A stretch of DNA of 12,775 nt from Sulfurospirillum sp. UBA6810. Lineage in GTDB: Bacteria > Campylobacterota > Campylobacteria > Campylobacterales > Sulfurospirillaceae. The stretch covers positions 1-12,775 of the forward strand of contig DKEY01000083.1 in NCBI GenBank assembly GCA_002469305.1. Reading direction: 5' to 3'. The notes beneath the pieces are model-generated. The model saw nothing but the letters and a program-made list of their open reading frames with translations. It searched no databases and had not been told where the DNA came from. Positions 7,501 to 12,775 of this stretch are shown here, piece by piece (the stretch's first letter is position 1; every line of letters begins with the position of its first letter). The position numbers and the translations under genes are program-made.

Positions 7501-8156
7501 CAAGTGCAAGCACGCAGTACAGTTTTAATGTTGATAGAGTGTATAACTTACCATTAAATCCCGTAGATATAACACTTACAGATGTAAAAGTAACAACAAC
7601 TGATGTTGCAAAAGATGAAAACAATGCTGTATTAAGTGCAACAAAAAGGTTTTACTACGCTAAAGTAAGCACGAAAGATGTCACAACAAATCTGCAAAAT
7701 ATAAATCACAATGCAAAGATAGAAGTTTACTCCAACTCTGCACTAGCTGGATTTACGCAAAGTAGTATAAACTGGTACCAGATGGGGGATGATTCACTAA
7801 GTACTTTTTTAAACATTGCACCAAAGAGTGGATTTGCTTTCTCAAGTTCGGATAAAACTCTCGCTATCACACCAAGTACGAGTGGTGGCTATGTAGGGCT
7901 GAATATACAAAACAATTGGACAAATTCAGGGGATGCTTATATCCACTTAGATGTGCCAGAGTATCTTTGGTATAACAAGTACAGTGAGTACAATGCTACA
8001 AGTGATTGTGGGGCACACCCTTGTTTTAGATATATCTACAACAAAGCAGACAGTATCAAAGGTATCAAAAGTGGTACATATGATGGACAGAGTATCACAA
8101 ATGATGGAAATTACACAGGCAATTATGATAAGTCGGGAGTAAAAACATTTCGATGA
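4515..8156 (+). CDS. Large exported MshQ-like pilus-associated protein
   Basis: This 1213-aa protein has a Sec signal peptide (Lys3/Lys7, hydrophobic core about 9-17, cleavage near residue 22-23). Ser/Thr/Asn-rich beta-sandwich segments follow. Residues 149-330 carry a module with FDIDSDASTFNSSSSDLSL, AYLYWQGLA and GAWSIVVVYENQ (313-323), as in large DUF11-type surface proteins. Residues 474-620 resemble a DUF11-like repeat (FSGDLLDVEVTISNMSEEPA). FSNDFSVRPAEF (743-754) followed by an AG-x-x-LTLTP segment resembles the VRP start of the MshQ C-terminal region. Fourteen cysteines, several closely spaced (166/175/184, 1165/1170), suggest disulfides. It overlaps the first pseudopilin gene by 4 bp, which links it to the pilus. 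A role as tip adhesin or surface subunit is inferred. MshQ assignment is moderate; 'DUF11-domain surface protein' is the safe call. Confidence 0.7.
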   Translation: MLKVFFKSFVLFFIVITTQSFSAITINSATLDGSTSVNVDASEDITASVTATNTNGTRWRSTAWFINGVKTCVNTSNKNYNGQYNVSFDIEAPSSTGTYSVSFVAYSDNGCSSSASNTFTLTNSINVSSTGRFLGTNTRAFTQLYKKDLYGDIKIFGNTILGSRECISWNWWGSCTAYSSYGVCPATTANNANINTTYFDIDSDASTFNSSSSDLSLTQNSTIKKAYLYWQGLAQYDDYEDAKKIKLKVPNSSSYIDIVALDSKLNWSQYGSSYYPYQATVDITEYMQGAGTYTVANLFTTQGQVSGLGTYGAWSIVVVYENQDEPMKNVTVYDGYTAIDEEHEQTINLSGFLTPTNGEVKSKFLVFAGEGDVDITGDYIELDGTKLKKDAYDNGNNAFNSSITEDGILVTSKNPSCTNNLGIDIHTFNVGSSGQNIIKNSQTSANVKLGSSQDMYFPSVFAFSTQLYIPDICYEEVIKKDGEVATEIFSGDLLDVEVTISNMSEEPAKGVSLKRTFEAEDEYERNSTKIQTGSVFVPKTDTLGDDEVIYTEVGYSLILNLGDGANANYGGLINLDNNETFTYQFSPQIDGNLTSFYLVTYTDESDIGGSGAVTYSNVPVGKCSNRDITSTVLPILPSGKVRIVEKNKNWNDNNGRLFTKIVNKPAEYDILFATNDTGITLTSGKINKVEILNIEDIANPVVVATPINTLTTINQRLTINVTHLSAYKRLQFKITLEDDTVAFSNDFSVRPAEFRGSITGLFAGETLTLTPGNIFAVDEANNPANLYSKTLGLNNVSSITVDASKTCSVATKDTLIESLSFTLNNGVSTSVMASFKDIVAGVVLKILDNTWVATSDDILNADCIVGSSTNVANASGLFGCNVEGDIVATVTPYELNVTNASFTTSSGANWLYMAEISDMNVTASATVQANNKQHQPLQNFTASCYASDVDLGFFYNVTNPNPNTTLSYAPATLGVNETITNINKTLTIPASAFSTPSASTQYSFNVDRVYNLPLNPVDITLTDVKVTTTDVAKDENNAVLSATKRFYYAKVSTKDVTTNLQNINHNAKIEVYSNSALAGFTQSSINWYQMGDDSLSTFLNIAPKSGFAFSSSDKTLAITPSTSGGYVGLNIQNNWTNSGDAYIHLDVPEYLWYNKYSEYNATSDCGAHPCFRYIYNKADSIKGIKSGTYDGQSITNDGNYTGNYDKSGVKTFR

Positions 8157-8770
8157 GAAAAGGGATTTCGATAATAGAACTTGTTTTTACGATAGTTATC
8201 ATTGCACTTGTTTTTACAGTCATTCCAAAGATGATTTTTGCTTTGAAAAAAAGTGACTCTTTTGTAGTGCGTCAAGATGCTATCCTCAACACAGTCTCTT
8301 TGATGCAAATGATTTCAAAACTCCCTTGGGATGAGGCAAATGTTAAAGCAGAAGATATCTTACATGTAGATTCTGCAAACTTTAGATGTAACGCTGATTT
8401 TTATCGTGATGGGGGATTTGTTGGGAGTAGAAATTGTGAAAACAATCTAAGTGCTAGTAGTGTATTTGATGATGGGGAAACATATAGTAGTTTTGATGAT
8501 GTAGATGATTTTAATAATGCAAGTTTAAGTACAACTCTTTATGATATAAACACTACCGTAACATATACATATTGTTTAGATTTTGCACAAAATAGCTCAA
8601 ATATAGACTTAAGTAATTGTGGTGCACCAATAGGAAGTACAAACTTAAAAAGAGTACATGTAAAGACAAGTTACAAGGGAAACAGAGCAGAGCCAAAAGA
8701 GTTGATGAACTTCTCTTATACTTCTACAAACATAGGTCAGTTTTTCATACATAAAAGGGTATGGCAATGA
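8153..8770 (+). CDS. MshD-like type IV (pseudo)prepilin
   Basis: This 205-aa protein has a very short prepilin leader: MRKG, then ISIIELVFTIVIIALVF. Prepilin peptidase should cut after Gly4, leaving Glu at +5 and a hydrophobic helix to about residue 30. The body has MISKLPWDEANV (53-64) and YSSFDDVDDFNN (111-122). The latter, a tyrosine-aspartate-rich VDDFN motif, recalls MshD minor pilins. Four cysteines (79, 95, 141, 156) could form disulfides. The ATG overlaps the stop of the MshQ-like gene (ATGA, 8153-8156), so translation is coupled. Expected role: minor pilin in initiating or capping an MSHA-like fibre. The generic class is firm; the MshD equivalence is tentative. Confidence 0.75.
   Translation: MRKGISIIELVFTIVIIALVFTVIPKMIFALKKSDSFVVRQDAILNTVSLMQMISKLPWDEANVKAEDILHVDSANFRCNADFYRDGGFVGSRNCENNLSASSVFDDGETYSSFDDVDDFNNASLSTTLYDINTTVTYTYCLDFAQNSSNIDLSNCGAPIGSTNLKRVHVKTSYKGNRAEPKELMNFSYTSTNIGQFFIHKRVWQ
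8753..8759 (+). promoter_or_regulatory. Ribosome binding site that decides the MshO-like start
   Basis: AAAAGGG at 8753-8759 lies 1 nt before an ATG at 8761 but 7 nt before an in-frame ATG at 8767. The second also forms the 4-bp ATGA overlap with the upstream stop (8768-8770), the arrangement seen at other junctions in this operon, and gives the compact leader MKKA. ATG 8767 is therefore preferred. Confidence 0.7.
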
Positions 8771-9666
8771 AAAAGGCTTTTACTCTCATAGAAATCATTG
8801 TGACTATTGTTATACTTGGTATCTTGGCAGCTGGTACCTTTGTCTCGCTCAAACATCTCTATCTAAGAAGTGCAAAATCAAAAATACTCAGTGAAAGCTC
8901 TTTTACCACACAAATCGTAGTTGACCAGATTGCCGCTTTACTTTATGATAGAGTTCCTGCAACAGTCATCGGATATAAATTAAACGGAGATTTTGAGCCT
9001 ATTGCTAACATATTAAGCACAGACTTTAAGATTTTGCAGTGGATTGGAACAAGTGTGGAAGCTCATAAAAGTGGCTATTACAGTGGCTTTATAGACCTAG
9101 ATGCAAGTGATAAAAACACAAGCACAGCTGTGAGTTTTGAAATTGATGGTGGTGATATAAATGCTTCTTTTAAAAATAAATTTGGAAGAGATAGAAATGC
9201 CGATGATATAGCACTTATCTTTGCAGGGAGCTTTGATGATGCTTCTCTCTCTTCTTCTAGTGATTTTAACAGCTCCTTTGGTTGGCATGGTAATCCTTCA
9301 AATCTTATCTATACTTTTACTACCAGTGATAACAACTTAAGTTTTGATATAAAGCCTCAGGAAGTTTATGAAAAGTACTATCTTGTTGATAGTGCGTATG
9401 CCATAGCTAGAAAAGAGGATATAACACCTCCTTGCAGTAGTGTTGATGCGAGTGATGATGCCAATACTTTGTATCTTTTTTATAACTTTAGACCTTGGAA
9501 AGCTCAAGACTTTTGTGATGGCAATGTAACTGTTTTGGCCGAGGGAGTGAGAGGGTTTAAAGCAGGTGTTATAAATAACAATATCTACTTTAGTCTAAGC
9601 ATCTCAAAAGAGATAAGAGGAAGCGATAACAATCTAAGTATCTCAAAAGAGAAGGTGGTATTTTGA
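8767..9666 (+). CDS. MshO-like type IV (pseudo)prepilin
   Basis: This 299-aa protein has leader MKKA then FTLIEIIVTIVILGILAAGTF, a textbook prepilin N-terminus with Phe+1 and Glu+5. It is large for a minor pilin, like MshO and GspJ/PilW types. The body has FEPIANILSTDFKILQWIG (76-94) and VYEKYYLVDSAYAIAR (200-215), which resemble the MshO pattern of a YLV segment followed by a disulfide-bearing loop; Cys223 and Cys250 could pair. The start at 8767 is chosen on SD spacing and the ATGA overlap. Near the C-terminus the peptide LSISKE occurs twice, from a near-exact 20-bp direct repeat (9594-9613 and 9633-9652). The SD of the next gene overlaps the end of the second repeat. The MshO call is tentative; pseudopilin is firm. 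Confidence 0.75.
   Translation: MKKAFTLIEIIVTIVILGILAAGTFVSLKHLYLRSAKSKILSESSFTTQIVVDQIAALLYDRVPATVIGYKLNGDFEPIANILSTDFKILQWIGTSVEAHKSGYYSGFIDLDASDKNTSTAVSFEIDGGDINASFKNKFGRDRNADDIALIFAGSFDDASLSSSSDFNSSFGWHGNPSNLIYTFTTSDNNLSFDIKPQEVYEKYYLVDSAYAIARKEDITPPCSSVDASDDANTLYLFYNFRPWKAQDFCDGNVTVLAEGVRGFKAGVINNNIYFSLSISKEIRGSDNNLSISKEKVVF
9594..9652 (+). repeat. Near-exact 20-bp direct repeat at the MshO-like/MshP-like junction
   Basis: Positions 9594-9613 and 9633-9652 agree at 19 of 20 bases (C versus T at the seventh). They are 39 bp apart start to start, exactly 13 codons, so both encode LSISKE in the same frame. The second copy runs into the SD (AAGG, 9652-9655) of the next gene. It looks like an old in-frame tandem duplication at the gene end. 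Confidence 0.75.
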
Positions 9667-10121
9667 TGCGACGTGCTTTTGGGTTAATTCAAGCTTTGAT
9701 AGTGATAGTCTTAGTAGGAGGCTTGTTGGTTATCGCTATGAAGTATGCAAGTATCACTACAAAACAGACTGCTGATTTGTATGTTAAAGAGAGGGGCGAG
9801 CTTTTTATGGATGAAGCTGTTGAGATAACACTTTTGGCTATCAGTGGTTTTGATAGAAGTACTGGTAACTGTTTAAAGACACTAAATATCCTCTCAGAAG
9901 ATAAACGTTTTGAAGCAAATGTAACTGTGAAAAAATACTATCTTTACAATGGGCTAGACAACGATGGTTCTGTTTTAAATAATTGCGATAGAGTGCAAGC
10001 CATCCAAACAGAAGATTCACATGGGATGGTCGAGCTTGAAGTTAGTGTGCAAACAACAGATGTTGCAAGAAACAAGGATAAAGATATACGCCTTTTAAGA
10101 AGGACATTGCAACGCCCATGA
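9666..10121 (+). CDS. MshP-like minor pseudopilin lacking Glu5
   Basis: This 151-aa protein starts at ATG 9666, which overlaps the upstream stop by one base (TGATG) and has GAAGGTGG (9651-9658) as SD; an in-frame TTG at 9663 is less likely. The leader MRRA is followed by FGLIQALIVIVLVGGLLVIAM: prepilin-like, but with Gln instead of Glu at +5. Known tip pseudopilins such as GspK also lack Glu5, and MshP sits at this place in MSHA operons, so a fibre-tip role is inferred. Two cysteines (Cys48, Cys102) may pair. Its terminal bases lie inside the first copy of a 24-bp direct repeat (10100-10123). Confidence 0.7.
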   Translation: MRRAFGLIQALIVIVLVGGLLVIAMKYASITTKQTADLYVKERGELFMDEAVEITLLAISGFDRSTGNCLKTLNILSEDKRFEANVTVKKYYLYNGLDNDGSVLNNCDRVQAIQTEDSHGMVELEVSVQTTDVARNKDKDIRLLRRTLQRP

Positions 10122-10123
10122 AA
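10100..10123 (+). repeat. 24-bp exact direct repeat, copy 1
   Basis: Identical to 10214-10237, and 114 bp (38 codons) from it. It holds an SD-like AAGGA (10100-10104), the MshP-like stop TGA (10119-10121) and an overlapping ATG (10118). It is read in two frames: as the C-terminal RTLQRP of the MshP-like protein here, and as KDIATPMK in copy 2. Confidence 0.9.
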
Positions 10124-10717
10124 GTTACATGTAAAGATATTCTTGCCAAAGGCAAAGCTTCAGTGAGAGGAATTTTATCTGAACGAGTTTGGATAAAAGG
10201 AGAGTTAGATGGTAAGGACATTGCAACGCCCATGAAAAATGAACATATAACCCAAGCTTTTACGACTTTAGAACTTATCTTTGTGATTATCCTTATATCT
10301 ATTTTAGCTTCTGTTGGTATTGGATTCATACCAAATCATGATGTACAAAATGACACAAACTTTGTTTTTATGAAGATAAAAGAGAAACAAAAAAATGCTA
10401 TAAACTATGATACAAATACTTTTTCCAATACCCCATGGAAAAAACTCACTCTCAATTCAAAAGAGTACAATCTTACATGTATAAAGCTAGATAAAATAAC
10501 ACTGAACTCTATTGAAGAGAGTTCAAATGAGCAAAAAAAATATACTATCAACACAAATCTAACAACAAATCTTATGAATGACACGCTTTGTTTTGATTTT
10601 TTAGGAAGACCTTATGATTACGATAGGGAACAATTATTGCTCGATAAAGTTGAAATTAATATGTCATATAAGAACATTTCAGTTTATCCTATGTCTGGCT
10701 ATGCTAAAATCCACTAA
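10118..10717 (+). CDS. GspH/FimT- or MshC-like type IV (pseudo)prepilin with duplicated start region
   Basis: The open frame allows two starts. ATG 10232 gives 161 aa with leader MKNEHITQA and mature FTTLELIFVIILISILASVGI (Ala-1, Phe+1, Glu+5), a normal prepilin. ATG 10118 gives 199 aa with a 47-residue leader, longer than usual. Both ATGs lie inside copies of an exact 24-bp repeat and share the same AAGGA SD at the same spacing (about 13 nt). The likely ancestral start overlapped the MshP-like stop, and a 90-bp insert plus duplication separated them. Cys115 and Cys152 (long numbering) may pair; LCFDFLGRPYD and SVYPMSGYAKIH at the end recall GspH/FimT minor pilins. The true mature protein is the same for either start. 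Confidence 0.7.
   Translation: MKVTCKDILAKGKASVRGILSERVWIKGELDGKDIATPMKNEHITQAFTTLELIFVIILISILASVGIGFIPNHDVQNDTNFVFMKIKEKQKNAINYDTNTFSNTPWKKLTLNSKEYNLTCIKLDKITLNSIEESSNEQKKYTINTNLTTNLMNDTLCFDFLGRPYDYDREQLLLDKVEINMSYKNISVYPMSGYAKIH
10124..10213 (+). other. 90-bp in-frame insert between the 24-bp repeats
   Basis: This segment lies between the repeat copies and keeps the pilin frame open. It starts with a TTACATGTAA palindrome (10125-10134), followed by TTGCC-AAA-GGCAA (10143-10155), a 5-bp inverted repeat. The encoded peptide (residues 3-32 of the long form) is basic and unlike a pilin leader. It could be a short palindromic insertion element or a leftover of recombination; its origin is unknown. 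Confidence 0.6.
10214..10237 (+). repeat. 24-bp exact direct repeat, copy 2
   Basis: Identical to 10100-10123. It supplies AAGGA (10214-10218) and the ATG at 10232, the more plausible pilin start. Recombination between the copies would delete 114 bp in frame and restore a simple ATGA overlap with the MshP-like gene. Confidence 0.9.
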
Positions 10718-10731
10718 AAACAAGGGTGTAG

Positions 10732-12225
10732 ATGTCATTTAGTAAAATATTTTATATTGATCCTTGCTCCCAAACAAATATCTCTTGCGATGGAAAAAGT
10801 TTTTCTCACAACGTATCTTTAGAACAAAATGCTTTTATCGCCTCAAGAGTTTTTTATGATGATGTTATCTCTCATAGTTTCAAAGTTGCAAAAGAAACCT
10901 CAGAAGAAGAGATAAAATCTGCCATAGAACTCAAAATGTATGAAGATGTTGGGCTTGACCTTCAAAAAGAGTATAAAATGACTCATATCATCAAAGAGTT
11001 AGAGTTTGAAGATATGGTCTTGGTAGAAGCTTTTAGTGTTGAAAAAAGTAGTTTAGAAAAAAGGTTTGCTACAGTTTTACAAAAAAGTAAATATATAGAT
11101 TTTCTAGCTATTCCTTTTTTATCTTTTGCGACGTTGTATAAAAACAAGATTATTGCACCTAAAAATGATGTATTTGTTTATATTGGGCAAGATGAAGCTT
11201 TTTTAACTATCTATAAAGATGGAAAATATCTCTCCACAAAATCTCTTCCTACACTTAAAGACATGGTGCATACTTTGCATAAACATGATATAGATATGGA
11301 TGTAGAAAAACTTGAAGAATTATTTATCACAAAAGGTTTAGATGCAAACTCTTATACGCCTGAAGATGCTGAGGTATTTACAACTTTAGAAGCAGTTTTT
11401 TCAGAAGTTTTTACAAAAATCAACAATTTAATCATCCACAGCAGAAGTGTTTTTGGTTTTGATAAAGTTGATAGACTTTTTTTTAGCACACAACAAGGAA
11501 GGATAAAAGGTCTTAGAGATATTTCAAATAACTTTTTTTCAAGCGAACTTAAACTGTTTGATTTTAATCTTTTCAAAGAAAAAGTTAAAAGTGACTTTTT
11601 TAGCCAAATTGTAGCTTCATATGCATATGATGTGGCACAAGAAAGTGAGATAAAACAAGATATCACTTTTTTCAAAAGAGAAGCTCCTTTTTTACAGACT
11701 CAAGTTGGTAAGTTTTCTCTCTTTGTCGCTTTGGTTCTTATTCTTGTATCTGTTTATCCTTTATATTTGAGCTATGATATAGCAAATTTAGAAACAAAAA
11801 GCACACAAGTAACTCAAGAGTTAAATGTTATAAAAAACAGTACAAAAAAACTACGCAATGAGATAAAAATAGCTACTCAAAACCTGAGTGAAGCAAATGA
11901 ACAGTTAAAACTCCAAAATCAAAGAGTTCAAAGTATCTCAAAAAGTATAGAAGAACTTTATAGTATGAAAGTAGCTCAAAGAGGGGTGAGTGATTTTTTA
12001 CAATCTATAAACAAGTTACTCAAAAAATATAATTTGGCAACAAAAAGTATCACACTAAGCGATGTTAATCACATGAGTATCGAAGTCTTCTCGACACAAC
12101 CAAAGAGAGATACTATCGCAAAATTTATGAATGATTTGATTAGTGAGGGCTTTGTTGAAGTCAATACAAAAGAGATAAAACTAGATAATGAGACATATAT
12201 AAGTGTTGTGGAGATATCAAGATGA
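10732..12225 (+). CDS. GspL/PilM-PilN-type pilus assembly platform protein (MshI-like)
   Basis: This 497-aa protein has a cytoplasmic part (about 1-320) like the actin-like PilM/GspL fold: an early FYID strand, IDFLAIPFLSFATLY (122-136), VFVYIGQDEAFLTIYKDG (147-164) and VASYAYDVA (294-302). A single membrane helix follows (about 327-347). A coiled coil (about 350-408) and a PilN-like ferredoxin-fold periplasmic domain (about 415-497) end the protein. This one-chain joining of PilM-like and PilN-like parts is the layout of GspL and MshI. It would link the pilus ATPase to the membrane platform. The SD AAGGGTG (10722-10728) lies just before the ATG, 14 bp after the last pilin gene. It overlaps the next gene by 4 bp (12222-12225), consistent with an I-J pair. 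Confidence 0.75.
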   Translation: MSFSKIFYIDPCSQTNISCDGKSFSHNVSLEQNAFIASRVFYDDVISHSFKVAKETSEEEIKSAIELKMYEDVGLDLQKEYKMTHIIKELEFEDMVLVEAFSVEKSSLEKRFATVLQKSKYIDFLAIPFLSFATLYKNKIIAPKNDVFVYIGQDEAFLTIYKDGKYLSTKSLPTLKDMVHTLHKHDIDMDVEKLEELFITKGLDANSYTPEDAEVFTTLEAVFSEVFTKINNLIIHSRSVFGFDKVDRLFFSTQQGRIKGLRDISNNFFSSELKLFDFNLFKEKVKSDFFSQIVASYAYDVAQESEIKQDITFFKREAPFLQTQVGKFSLFVALVLILVSVYPLYLSYDIANLETKSTQVTQELNVIKNSTKKLRNEIKIATQNLSEANEQLKLQNQRVQSISKSIEELYSMKVAQRGVSDFLQSINKLLKKYNLATKSITLSDVNHMSIEVFSTQPKRDTIAKFMNDLISEGFVEVNTKEIKLDNETYISVVEISR

Positions 12226-12775
12226 AAAAATTTGAGATTTATTTACAAAACTTAGAAAAAAAGCAAAAGATTATGATTTATCTGAGTGTAGTTTTAGTAG
12301 CTGTGATGCTTTTAAATCAAATTTTACCTCCACTAAGCAGCACACAAGAAGAGTTGCAAACAAATATAAACTCTATGCAGATGGAGATACTAAATAACTC
12401 TACAAAAAAGCTTAAAAGAGATTTACAAAAGATTAAAGAAGAGAGCTTAAAAACTGAGGAAAAAATCGCTGAAGAAGAGGCAAAAGTAAACTTTTTGATG
12501 TCTAGCCTATATAAAGTAAAATTTGCTTTTTTTACAGAAGTTGAGTTGGCAAAATCTCTTGATTTGGTTTTAAAAGAATCAGTAAAAAAAGAGATAAAGA
12601 TAAATTATATTAAAAACTTAGATGATAAAGTCGGTAGTTTAAGTGAATTGATAGGCTATAAAAAGAGTATGCAGATAGATGGCATAGGAGATTATAAAAA
12701 CATCCTTGGTTTTATCAGTTTTATTGAAAATCTAGAACTTCTTTTTAAGATATATAATGCCACTAAAAGTCAAGA
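12222..12775 (+). CDS. PilO/GspM-type pilus assembly protein (MshJ-like), truncated by window edge
   Basis: The ATG at 12222 overlaps the stop of the MshI-like gene (ATGA), and 184 residues are read before the right edge. A short cytoplasmic start MKKFEIYLQNLEKKQK is followed by one membrane helix (about 17-36, IMIYLSVVLVAVMLLNQILP). A long Lys/Glu-rich coiled coil (about 40-90) comes next, then a globular part with YKNILGFISFIENLELLFKI (about 158-177), which matches the beta-alpha pattern of PilO/GspM periplasmic ferredoxin-like domains. No stop is seen. It is expected to pair with the preceding protein as the inner-membrane alignment complex of the pilus. Sequence identity to PilO families is normally low, so the call rests on architecture and position. 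Confidence 0.72.
   Translation, partial: MKKFEIYLQNLEKKQKIMIYLSVVLVAVMLLNQILPPLSSTQEELQTNINSMQMEILNNSTKKLKRDLQKIKEESLKTEEKIAEEEAKVNFLMSSLYKVKFAFFTEVELAKSLDLVLKESVKKEIKINYIKNLDDKVGSLSELIGYKKSMQIDGIGDYKNILGFISFIENLELLFKIYNATKSQ

Noticed and set aside
10239..10247. TGAACATAT as a half operator at the pilin start
   Set aside because: Only one half of the palindrome is present and it lies in coding sequence without a promoter.
10503..10525. Inverted repeat TGAACTCT...AGAGTTCA within the pilin gene
   Set aside because: Intragenic 8-bp stem with 7-nt loop; no T-run and no regulatory context, so probably chance.
11477..11484. Runs of eight T or A (11477-11484, 10533-10540 and near 3652-3660) as phase-variation tracts
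   Set aside because: Eight-base A/T runs are expected in AT-rich coding DNA and these are not near gene starts; no frame break is seen.
1..12775. CRISPR arrays, tRNA/rRNA genes, insertion sequences or phage genes
   Set aside because: No spaced repeat array, cloverleaf, transposase or integrase pattern was found on either strand.

Overview
The window is AT-rich, with tightly packed genes, 4-bp ATGA start/stop overlaps and mostly weak Shine-Dalgarno sites. Gene content and protein style (LHVK-type peptides, a Cache-GGDEF sensor, an MSHA-like pilus cluster, anaerobic Fe-S ATPases) suggest a free-living member of the Campylobacterota, for example of the Sulfurimonas/Sulfurovum type. This placement is inference; there is no rRNA in the window.

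Layout. (1) 1-795, minus strand: the N-terminal 265 residues of a membrane-bound sensor diguanylate cyclase that runs off the left edge. (2) 890-1744, plus: a TIGR01777-type NAD(P)-binding epimerase-like protein, divergent from (1). (3) 1780-4442: a four-gene operon resembling the 'orange protein' (ORP) systems of anaerobes. It encodes two MinD/Mrp-type P-loop ATPases, each with two [4Fe-4S] ferredoxin motifs inserted, then two small NifX/NifB-type (COG1433) metal-cluster-binding proteins. Its promoter (TTGATT-N17-TATAAT) carries two copies of a GAACATATGTTC palindrome, one in the spacer and one just past the predicted transcription start: a good candidate for a repressor-controlled promoter. 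A hairpin (4427-4442) followed at a distance by a T-run ends the operon. (4) 4515 to the right edge: an MSHA-like type IV pilus/pseudopilus operon. It begins with a 1213-aa secreted MshQ-like protein, followed by four (pseudo)prepilins (MshD-, MshO-, MshP- and GspH/MshC-like), then a GspL/PilM-PilN/MshI-like platform protein and a PilO/MshJ-like protein cut by the right edge.

How the genes may work together. The ORP-like proteins probably assemble or carry a metal-sulfur cluster with ATPase assistance. The pilus genes encode a surface fibre (minor pilins plus a large exported subunit) and its inner-membrane assembly platform. The diguanylate cyclase could in principle feed c-di-GMP signalling to such a pilus, but nothing in the window ties them directly.

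Non-genic signals worth attention: the paired operator palindrome; strong over-representation of the palindrome TACATGTA (ten copies, five of them TTACATGTAA, in two reading frames and one intergenic site); an exact 24-bp direct repeat that carries the SD and start codon of a minor pilin and flanks a 90-bp in-frame insert; and a second near-exact repeat at the preceding gene junction.
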